Origin: Myrica gale
Taxonomy: Eukaryota > Streptophyta > Magnoliopsida > Fagales > Myricaceae
Length of the DNA: 64,000 bases
Assembly: GCA_963930655.1 (NCBI GenBank)
Contig: OZ005611.1
Span: forward strand, 3,665,501-3,729,500
Reading direction: 5' to 3'
Part shown: piece after piece, positions 39,005 to 48,714 of the stretch
Position numbering within the stretch: position 1 is the stretch's first letter
Layout of the letters: each line of letters begins with the position of its first letter
Notes under the pieces: model-generated
What the model was told of the DNA's origin: nothing
What the model saw: only the letters and a program-made list of their open reading frames with translations
Databases searched by the model: none
Position numbers and translations under genes: made by a program

Positions 39005-40450
39005 TGAACTAATATAGGTGTTTATGAACATTTCAAGCTCAACTTGTATAAACTCCACTCGGATTCAATTCACTTAATAAATACACTGACATTGAACAAA
39101 AATTGAGGCTCATTTACTAACTTAGCTGAGCTTGTAGAAATTCACCTCGGGTTGTTTAGGCTTTTACCTTGCTCATATATCAAACTCGATTCCGCTTATT
39201 GTGAGCTCCTTGCGATAACTATCTTTATGTCCTTAAATATCGACTAGTTTTTTAATCTATATGTATGGACACTGTGTAAATATTAGAGGTTTAGGCTTAC
39301 AGGCACCACAATGAATCTGTAAATAATGAAAAATTCAAAACAAGCTTTTTTTATTGCATTACATGTGCCATATTATAAACTTATAATACACTAAATTCCC
39401 ACTGCTATGCCTATTAATCACTAAGGAAGAATAAAATAAAAGCTGCATTTTTTAAAATAATGGAATTATCATCTTAACAGGGAATTATGGTACCTTAAGG
39501 TTATGGAGTTACCACAGAGTTGAGGTCACTGACTTGTTAGACTATGCTTTTCCATTTTGGTGGTGGATGGATTGGATTTAAGTTTTTAAACTGGAACTTG
39601 ACTCAAGCTCGAGTTCCCCATGTTTGGTCTATTTGCATTGAGCTAGAGCCGACATACATCTTTGTTGAGCCAAACTTGAACAGTTATTATGTGGCTCTAT
39701 TGTATCTCTACATGCAATTCTCTTGGTCATAAATGACGTTATATGGGTTTTCTGAAGTTTTGAAAATAAATGCAAAATTGTTTGTATGTGTAGTGGGACT
39801 ATGACGGCATCATTTTCTCTAGGGACATTTATACCAGTGTATTTCCTAATGGTGATGTACGATCTGTTCTATAGTCTCTTGATATGCAGAAGAAGTTCCG
39901 ATCTCATGACAACTGGTTCCACTCCCTTTCGTTTTACAGACAACTTTGTGTTTACCTATACTTAGAAATATATCTCGAAGTTATAGAACTTCCCATAAGC
40001 CCCGACTGATTTATTTCTTGAGAACTCTTTCTAGAGTCACATATAAGTACTGAAATTTGGAGGACTCCTGGACAAGATTTTAAGAGAAATTTAAAGAAGC
40101 TAAACGATCAAAGTGAAATATTTTATCTACAAAGTCCCACACTCAGACGTTTTCTCGAGTAGGCAGTGTAGTATACTAGATTCATGAGTAGAAAAATCAG
40201 TGGGAGACCAGTGAAGAAGAGAGTTCGATTTGGGTAATTTTTTTTAGCTGGGTCAGTTCGCGTGTCATTAGCAAAAAGGGTCTAAACGGGTCGGGCGCGG
40301 ATAATATTAATTAATTGAGGTGGTGTGCTATGAACCCTTCTTGAAAATTTAATCTTCACCGCTTATCACCTCAACACTATAACCGAACCCTACACGTAGT
40401 CCTCAAGAATGCAGTCCTCGAGAAGTAGTCATTCTCTCCGAGAAGGTTTG

Positions 40451-40639
40451 TTAAAGTGAATTGGGAGATAGGTTTCGCAGAGAGAGAGAGAAAGAGAGAG
40501 AAGGGGAAGAAGGAAAAGGGGTACGGTGGCATAGTATAAGACAGGAGGTGCACAAGATAGGAGTGTTAGGGCTGGTAGGACCGTAGGAAGGACTGCAGCC
40601 TGCAGGGGTCAAGAATAGAGTGGAGGTACAAAACGCCAT
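40451..40639 (-). CDS. Possible transit-peptide exon (candidate first exon of the PRIN2-like gene)
   Basis: Minus-strand frame of 62 codons starting MAFCTSTLFLTPAGCSPSYG. It is rich in Ser, Thr, Pro, Leu and Cys and nearly lacks acidic residues, as chloroplast transit peptides do. It is on the same strand as, and upstream of, the PRIN2-like last exon, with the Copia element between them. No donor site or middle exon was confirmed. A simple-sequence (GA)n run (plus strand 40478-40502) forms part of the frame. This is a weak call. Confidence 0.25.
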   Translation of the reverse strand: MAFCTSTLFLTPAGCSPSYGPTSPNTPILCTSCLILCHRTPFPSSPSLSFSLSLRNLSPNSL

Positions 40640-40954
40640 TTGTCATTTGGTGTTGTAGGTTTGGGAGCATCCGCGCTTCTTTGTGCGTCCACGATGTCTT
40701 GGCGAGCGTTCGAACGGTGACATTTGCCTAAAGCGATGCAACAAGTTCCCTGGTTGCCGCGCAACGAATTCCTGACATAAAAAAAACGGCGTCATAGAAG
40801 TGAAAAAATTAAAAATAAGCAGCCAAACGGCAATTCCAGGTAGATGCACGCACTTTGGATGCACGTATTAATATAATGTTAAATCAGACTTTCTAACAAA
40901 ATGTCATGATTCGAATCTACAATCAAATACTTAATACAGTATGTTAAATACTTA

Positions 40955-41141
40955 GAGGTTGTTCGGTTAGGAGTTTTGTGAGAATTTTTTGTGTTTTGAG
41001 AATTTTTAGGTGATGTTAATTTTATTGGTATGCGTGTTGTAGTTATTTTTATATGAGGTTAAAAATGATGTTTGGTTGTAGGATTTTTGTATTGTGAGAA
41101 TTCAAAAAATCCTAAGGATTTTTTGTTAAACGAACAACCCC
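40955..41141. mobile_element. Tourist-like MITE, 187 bp
   Basis: Left end GAGGTTGTTCGG and right end CGAACAACCCC are inverted repeats (10 of 11 match). TTA flanks both sides (40952-40954 and 41142-41144). The inside is close to the reverse complement of 56064-56232, sharing phrases such as TTTATTGGTATG and AATGATGTTTGGTTGTAG, so both belong to one family. Confidence 0.75.
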
Positions 41142-41335
41142 TTAATATTTGTGACAGCAAACCACTAAACTATACCCTAAACATCCGAAAAAGCAAAATA
41201 GTATGTTATCCTAAACTAACAGTGAGGATTTTTTGTTAAACGAACAACCCCTTAATATTTGTGACAGCAAACCACTAAACTATACCCTAAACATCCGAAA
41301 AAAGCAAAATAGTATGTTATCCTAAACTAACAGTC
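41115..41335. repeat. Near-perfect 110-bp tandem duplication
   Basis: Two head-to-tail copies (41115-41224 and 41225-41335) appear to differ by one A in an A-run. The unit contains the right terminus of the Tourist-like MITE plus its flank, so the duplication happened after the MITE inserted and is recent. Confidence 0.9.
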
Positions 41336-42220
41336 CAATCAAACTAGCTCTAAAGTCAGAAAGAAAAAAATGAGTTTTCTAAAGAGAGATTTATATGCTC
41401 TTTCTCTAGACCCTTTCTCGCCTCTTCTGATGTTTTCTCTAGCAGACTCTGGTGGCGGGAGGAGCTCTTGCTCTTCCGGTCTCTCCCTTTCTTCCCTTTT
41501 CGTTCCCCCTTGGTTGTCTTTTCTTTTCTCCTCTCCAGTATCGCTCTTATGGGCTCCTTCGTTGTGTCTATTTAGCCGGTTTGGAGAAATTTTGGCGACC
41601 ACGCTCAACACGACAGAATTCTTCATATGCATGCGATCCTTTGCACATCTCTGCGGCGCTGGTACGACGGTGAGTGAAAAGCCACGCGCGTCCACGCGCG
41701 CACATGAATCTCACGTGCACACCCTTTTTATGCTTTGTTTGGGATTGCTTTTATGGTTTTCTACGACCATGTTTTGGTCGGTAGTTTATGGGGCTCTTTT
41801 GTTGTATGCTTTGCTTTTTTGTTGTTGTCTCTAATAATTTCATTTTCAGGGCTTTTTTGGGGAGGACTCGCGGCATCCTTATTGTCGAGGAGTTTCCCTG
41901 CAGATATGAACATGTTGGTTGTTGGTTCCTCTTTGCAGTGGTTGATCTGCAGTTTTTGGCTTTTCGTGCTTTCCCTCATTGTGATCGTGTTGTTATTATA
42001 GATGAGTTTTTGAGGAATCTGGCGATCGCTACCTCCGCTGGTGGAGTTTGCTTTGGGTCTTTGGACCTGTTTAAGGCCGTTGGATGTATGACGCGAAGGG
42101 CCTTTAATATTGATGTTATAGGCTTTTATGCCCCTGTTCATTATATCGAGCCTTAGAGGCTTATTTGTACTCAACACTGTTGTAATGTTTCCAGTAAAAT
42201 GAAGTTTCACGTTTGCTTAA
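41326..42220 (+). mobile_element. Possible non-LTR retroelement or retrocopy fragment with poly-A tail
   Basis: Ends in a poly-A run (about 42219-42227) after AGTAAAATGAAGTTTCACG, the kind of 3' end plant L1-type LINEs have. TATCCTAA occurs just before the start (about 41317-41324) and just after the tail (about 42232-42239), a possible target duplication. The inside is pyrimidine-rich with several overlapping frames, none recognised. A single-exon lncRNA or processed copy is an alternative. Confidence 0.35.
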
Positions 42221-42799
42221 AAAAAAGGTAAGCTATCCTAAGCTTTAAGAAACTTATTTATTTATGGTGGCAACAACCACAAATTTAGAAAATAAAACTT
42301 AATTAGTATTATTAAAGCTAATACTCACAATTTAATTCAACTTATATGCATATGGAGATCAAGATTCTTTACTATTATTTATCCGAATTGTATAATATAA
42401 TTTAAAAAAATATAGACATAACATATATAATTTATAATATTTAATGTTATTCACGTAAACCAATTTAATGTATTTATAATTGTATAATATAATTTGAATA
42501 AAGAATTGTAAAACATCCTGATTTTGTATCTGGCATAATTTTCTTTTGATTTGGTAAAACATCCAAAAGTTGGAAGCATATACTTCGTCGTACCTCCCTC
42601 TGCCCACATTATGGGGAATTATATAGTCTGTGGTATAAACAAGGCTTGTTGAAAGATTTTCTGTAGCACCACGATTTTTCAGCTTTTGTATATTTTCAAT
42701 TGATGGAAGGAACGTGTCAAGAGTTATGATTATATGACACATGAATAAGTAGCTTAAAAAAGGTATAGAATTGCATAGTTTCCTTCGATTTTTAACTTA

Positions 42800-43215
42800 A
42801 TCGTAGAGGTCACTAAGTTTATAATTTTTTTCAAAGAAGTCATTCTTTTAAAATTTAATTCTCAAAATTAATGATTCACACGTCAGCTCCAATCATAAGT
42901 TCGCACGTGTCATCCAAAAATTAAAATAATGTTACTTATATTTTTTAAAAAAATTTTCTTATTTTTTTTTTTAAAAATAGTTTAAATAATTAAATTTGTT
43001 CAATTATTTAAAAAACACAAAATTAGGGGAAAAGTCATGAAAAATACTTACAAAAATTACAAGTCACATTATTTTAGTTTTGGTTTACATGTGTATTGGA
43101 ACTGACATATGAATCTTTGAAGAAATGACTTATTTGATAAAAATTGCTTTATGATCCATTTAAAAATTTAAGGAGTATTTATTAAAATGGGTCAAAACTT
43201 AGAGACCAAATAATT
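42800..43215. mobile_element. Foldback (long inverted repeat) element upstream of PRP31
   Basis: The left arm has AGGTCACTAAGTTTATAA, GATTCACACGTCAGCTCCAAT and TTAAAATAATGTTACTT. The right arm read backwards has GGTCTCTAAGTTTTGACC, GATTCATATGTCAGTTCCAAT and CTAAAATAATGTGACTT. Arms of roughly 140-200 bp therefore pair imperfectly. Non-coding, with approximate ends; a Mutator-like MITE is possible. Confidence 0.65.
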
Positions 43216-43653
43216 ATATAACCCTAATTAATATAAAGTTTGTACATTTTAAGGCCGAAGTATATTGGGCTAGGTTTGGGGAGCTTGAACTTGAAAGTAC
43301 ATTTCAGCGCCAATCCACCGAGCCCACAAACCAGTCGGAAAAATAGATCCGGGCGGGGAAACGAAAACACTTCTCGCCGAGTCGGTTAGTACTCGGTACT
43401 CCGCTCCACAAATCAATAATCTAAATCATTGCCCTCCCTCCTATTAGTGTTCTCCTCGCGCAGTAGAAGATTAAGTTCCCTACGGGTACTAATCTTTCTT
43501 TCTGTTCTCTTCAATTAGGACTCACAGTCAATTTGGGAATTTCGATTCTTTCCTCTTTCCATCGTTTTGATCCTTTTTTTTTCTTTTTTGCAGTCCGGGA
43601 AAGCCCTAGAAGATTAAATTCCATCTGAGCTTCGTCGCTTGGTATTTGCAAGA

Positions 43654-46600
43654 ATGGTTAGTGATTTGTTGTTAATTTAATTATTTACATCGACTTCAGT
43701 TTTTCCTCTTCTGCCCCTTTGTTCCTGCTTTCGCAAACTTTATTCTGATGCGTGTGTTTTTACTTGAACGCGCAAGTGAGATTTAGGTCGTTCAATCATT
43801 TCTGAAGCTGTTTTATATGTTTATCGTATGTAGTTTATTTAACGCATTTCATAATGAGGATTTAAGAATGGCAATTTGATTTTGGGTTTTGGCCTTGGGG
43901 TGTTGTAGTGCAAATTACTAGACGGTGGACCTCTTTAACCGTTTTATGTAGCATAGCATCGTTTCGTTTAGTGTGTTCTGCTGTTGTTTTGACATTCTCA
44001 GGGCGATGTTTTCATGCTTCTTGGTAGACCAGTTTGTAAGGCATCTGAAGTTCTTTTGTGGCGGTCGGGATATGATTTAGTTGGATAGTGACTTTCTGGA
44101 ATATCATGCAGTCTGCAACGGCATTATTTTTCTAGTCTTACAGTCAGAAATTTTATGTTGGGATATATGTATATACCTACAGCCTATGCACTGCTGCAAT
44201 CCCTTGCAAGAAAATATAAAATAGGGGCACAAAGTTTCGGTTAATGATATTTCATGGAAAAATTGAAGAATGGAGTTAAAAAGTATATTAATGAGGCAGT
44301 AAATTTGGCAAATGACCGGTCCAATTCGTATTTGGTTATAGGCTGGCTGTTGGAGTGGGTAGTTTCATGGCTGTGAGATTTATGTGGGAGAACAAAATTT
44401 CGAGCATTTCATCCCTTGTTGTCCTTCTCTTTCCAAATAAAATTCTGGGATATTTTACCCACCCACTTGGGTTTCAAGAGTTGATATCCTTCTTTGAGGG
44501 GATCCAACTGTAATGCAATTCCTATTGTTATTTCACTGTTAATAACTTGCTTCCTCTGTTGCCTAATTAATGAGATATTTTCACAAAAAATTCCAGCTGC
44601 AAAATGATTAGTTTGTCTTTTTCTTGGTTTTTTTTGTTTTTTTTGGGGGGGGGGGGTTTGTCAAATAGCGTGACATCATCCCATGTGATTTAGCGCAAAT
44701 CAGATGGTGGAGTTTAGACAGGACCATTAATGATCTTGTTCTTCTGAATTTCTATGTGCTCATATAGATGTGTGAAAGAACCACTGTGGTCGATGATTTC
44801 TTGTGGAACATTTTAATCTTTAATCCCAGATACTTGTAATTGCTGATGTATTTATTTCTTTTCTTTTCACTTTGTAACTTATTTTTTGGTTGATTGCAGG
44901 CAACTCTTGCTGATTCTTTCCTTGCAGACCTTGATGAACTATCTGACAATGAAGCTGATGTTATTGTAAGTACTTCTGTTTTCTGTAAGCAATATAGTAC
45001 CAATGATATCTCTGAAGTTTTTCTGTTAATGTTTCGTCTTTGGCATCGTATGTTATTTTGTTCTTATCTTCTTTCAGGAGGAAGAAGATGTTGATGCTGG
45101 AAATATGGAAGAAGATGTTGATGGGGAGATGGCAGACATAGAAACTCTAAACTATGATGATCTCGATAGTGTTTCAAAGTTGCAGAAAACCCAGAGATAT
45201 GTTGAAGTTATGCAGGTTAATAAATATTTTGCTCAAACCCCTATTTTCAAGACATAATGTGCCGCAACAAAAGAAAGAAAAAGAAAAAAAAACAATGTCA
45301 TGTTTACATTACATTTTTTCTTCTTCTAAGCAAACAATACTGATATTAAAATATGCAAAAGTCAAGGGGGTTCGAGGTGCATGTCAACAATTCGAATGTC
45401 TTCCGGAATAAGTGAAAGGGAAATACAACCATAAATATGATTTTGAAGCAGTCCATTTAGCCAAGCAATGGGCTAGATGGTTCTTCCTGTGGGGGTTCCA
45501 TTGCCAGCTTTTGGTTGATTTACGTTACATACTTTGTTCTCCCATTCTTTTTCTGTCATATTGTTTTGGTTGATTTAAGAGTACACGGTTGTGCAAGGGA
45601 ACATGTTTGTTTGGGATCTGTTTTGTTCTGTAAATTCAGCATGGTCCCTTTCCTTTTCCTTTTTTTTTAATCTTGTTCTTTGCTTTGTCTCGTGATGATT
45701 TATCGTGTGGGTTAGGTTTATAATTTGACTCTTTCCTATGCTTTGTTCATTTGACTTTTCCCTATGCTTTGTTCAGTGTATTGATGTTAATATAATGGTT
45801 AACATTGTTTCTCATTGGTAGAAAGTGGAAGATGCACTCCAGAAGGGTTCTTATATCTCAAATCAAGGAATGGTCTTGGAGGATGATCCTGAATACCAGC
45901 TAATTGTGGACTGTAATGTTTTGTCAGTTGACATTGAGAATGAAATCATCATTATCCATAATTTTATCCGGGATAAGTACCGCCTAAAATTTCCAGAGCT
46001 TGAATCACTGGTCCATCACCCAATTGACTATGCACGTGTTGTTAAGAAAATTGGGAATGAAATGGATTTGACCCTGGTTGATCTGGAAGGGCTCTTACCC
46101 TCGGCTATCATTATGGTGGTGTCAGTTACTGCATCGACTACAAGTGGCAAGCCGCTTCCTGAAGAAATTCTTGAAAAGACGGTTGATGCGTGTGATCGAG
46201 CTCTTGCTCTAGATGCAGCAAAGAAAAAGGTCCTCGACTTTGTAGAAAGCAGAATGGGATACATTGCACCAAATCTTTCTACTATTGTTGGGAGCGCTGT
46301 TGCGGCTAAACTTATGGGGACTGCTGGTGGTCTTGTGGCATTAGCTAAGATGCCTGCGTGTAATGTTCAGCTTCTCGGTGCAAAGAAAAAGAATCTTGCT
46401 GGATTTTCTACTGCAACGTCACAATTTCGTGTAGGTTACATCGAGCAAACAGAGATATTTCAATCTACACCCCCTTCTTTGAGGATGCGTGCTTGCCGGC
46501 TCTTGGCTGCAAAGTCAACACTTGCAGCACGAGTGGATTCCACGAGAGGAGATCCATCAGGGAACACTGGAAGAATATTACGAGAAGAGATCTGCAAAAA

Positions 46601-48714
46601 GATTGAGAAGTGGCAAGAGCCTCCTCCAGCAAAGCAACCCAAACCACTTCCAGTTCCTGATTCTGAGCCTAAAAAGAAGAGAGGTGGTCGTCGATTAAGG
46701 AAGATGAAGGAGAGGTGGTGCAATTTTTTTTATTGCTCTCTTCAGCTTAATTTATTGTTAGGGTTTTAAATGAATCTGACTCTATTCTAATACTTGGTAC
46801 TCCAGATATGCCATAACAGACATGAGGAAGCTGGCCAATAGGATGCAATTTGGTGTACCTGAAGAGAGTTCTTTAGGTAAAGTTTAGTATGTTTTGTACC
46901 TTTCTCAACAGGCGTAATCAGCTGGTTTGGATGTTAAGTAATTGTTAATTAAATTCCTTTGCAGTTCTCTTTTAAAACCTCCTCTGTGTTTAAATGTTTA
47001 GTTTTCGTTGCTGTGGGTTTGGTTGATGTGGGTCTTTTGTTAAGCACAAAACCCTATTCAGGGCGTGCAAGTCTGACAAAAATGCCTAATTTGCAAGTTT
47101 GAAGTGTTTGTTTTCAGTATTGTCTAACTGAAGTCTGCACTCTAGTCTATTTCTTTGAAATCTTTGGATTGTATGTTTGAGGATGAAGGTAAATTATCTC
47201 TTCTTGTTAACCTATTTCCTGGTGTATCTACTGTAATACCATCTTCATTTTGTAACTCTTGCTGTTAAATACAGTCTTCAATTGTAACATTAGACAATAT
47301 GGTGCGAGTGACAATATCCATTTAAACAGTCCTTTTCTTACGTTTTTTATGCTCCTCGGTGGTAGGGGATGGACTGGGGGAGGGTTATGGAATGCTGGGT
47401 CAGGCTGGGAGTGGCAAGCTGCGTGTATCCATTGGTCAGAGCAAACTTTCTGCAAAAGTTGCTAAGAAGTAAGTCTTCAACTGCTGCTTTCACTTGAAGT
47501 ATATTTGCTTTCTCTGGCCAAGCTGCTAGGCTGACAAGATTAGTAGTATTTTCTTTTTTCTTTTTTATTCTGTTGGGTAAGTTAGTAGTAGTTGTAGTCT
47601 ATGGTGGATTCTAAGTCCTTTTTCAGTTTTGCATTCCATCAGATAAATCTCAGAATCAATTTTGCCTCGTTATCTGAGGATCTACTATATGCTTTCAGGT
47701 TTAAGGAAAAGCAATACGGAAGCAGTGGTGCTTCCTCAGGATTGACTTCAAGTTTGGCATTTACACCTGTGCAGGTTTGTACTACTTTTAAACCTCTCTA
47801 GGAACTGACTGTGATGTGCATAAGTCTTAAAATTGGAGGCATGTACCAAAGTTCAGACTGCTGAGGACAAGGTTGGCAATGGCTACATGGAGAATTGGAG
47901 ATCGTTCTCTTTCTATCGTCTTGTCAATATTGTTGTGTTGTTTTCTTTTTCTTTAAACTTTTTTTTTGCCCTCAGTATTATTTCCCCGAAACATTGAAGA
48001 TGGTGCTTTAATGCGCATTTGATGGCTTCTGTCCACTTCAAATACGAATGGAGATGAGCCTCAGTTGGCCTCTAATTAGACCTTGAAGGTCCCATAATAG
48101 AGGTTGAACCCAAAGATATTTATTGCAAAGGAGGCACAGGCTTCTGTACTGCAAGATGATTTAGAGAAGGAAGTTACTAAAATAGCACTGAAAAAGTTTA
48201 GTTGGACAGGGTAGTCAGTTTTCTTCTAAATCAGGTCATGTTATAATGCTGCGTGGCTAACCTAGGTAAATAGTAATTGCAGTAAACTAGTGATGTAGTG
48301 GGTGTGTTATAATACCATTTTAATTGGGAGTTTCTCTGATTGCAAATTTTCTTCACCTTTATTCTCGAGAAAACATCTGGATGTTTAAAGGGTTTGGTTC
48401 CTTACCAGAGCCCAGCTTCTCTGCTGTCGAATAGATTGCTCTATTTTTCTTTTTGTATGTCTGTCAGTTCTTCAACCTACAGCCTTTTGTTATGAAAAGT
48501 CGGCTGATCTAATCTGCTAGTGGGTTTTATGTTCGTTGGTATTGTTTGTGTTTATCATTTTCTTTTGTTCATGTCAATGGTACCAATCGCCAATTTTTCT
48601 CTACAGGGAATAGAGCTCTCAAACCCACAGGCTCATGCGCACCAACTTGGCAGTGGAACTCAAAGCACGTACTTTTCTGAGACAGGAACATTTTCAAAGA
48701 TAAAGCGTACCTGA
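43654..48714 (+). CDS. PRP31: Pre-mRNA-processing factor 31 (U4/U6 snRNP, Nop domain)
   Basis: Nuclear splicing factor that binds the U4 snRNA/15.5K complex and bridges U4/U6 to U5 in the tri-snRNP. Exons: 43654-43656 (the ATG alone), 44900-44965, 45078-45215, 45822-46714, 46806-46876, 47366-47468, 47699-47774 and 48607-48714. They give 485 residues, the length I recall for Arabidopsis At1g60170. In order: an acidic N-terminus (ATLADSFLADLDELSDNEAD), the coiled-coil region (VLEDDPEYQLIVDCNVLSVD), the Nop domain with APNLSTIVGSAVAAKLMGTA and GGLVALAKMPACNVQLLG, a basic segment KKKRGGRRLRKMKER, and a conserved C-terminus GSGTQSTYFSETGTFSK. Everything needed is present. The first intron follows the start codon directly and is about 1.24 kb. 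The reading frame begins at that ATG because MATLADSF is the conserved start. Confidence 0.96.

Larger units (their letters stand above)
39005..43653. other. Intergenic or intronic interval between the Copia element and PRP31
   Basis: Holds a possible transit-peptide exon (40451-40639, minus), a Tourist-like MITE (40955-41141), a 110-bp tandem duplication (41115-41335), a poly-A-tailed stretch that may be non-LTR-derived (41326-42220) and a foldback repeat (42800-43215). The stretch 39010-40440 shows nothing I recognise. PRP31 promoter and leader lie at about 43260-43653. Confidence 0.5.

Noticed and set aside
41370-42156. Long overlapping frames as a membrane protein gene
   Set aside because: Several frames are open at once because the strand is T-rich; apparent membrane segments follow from composition.
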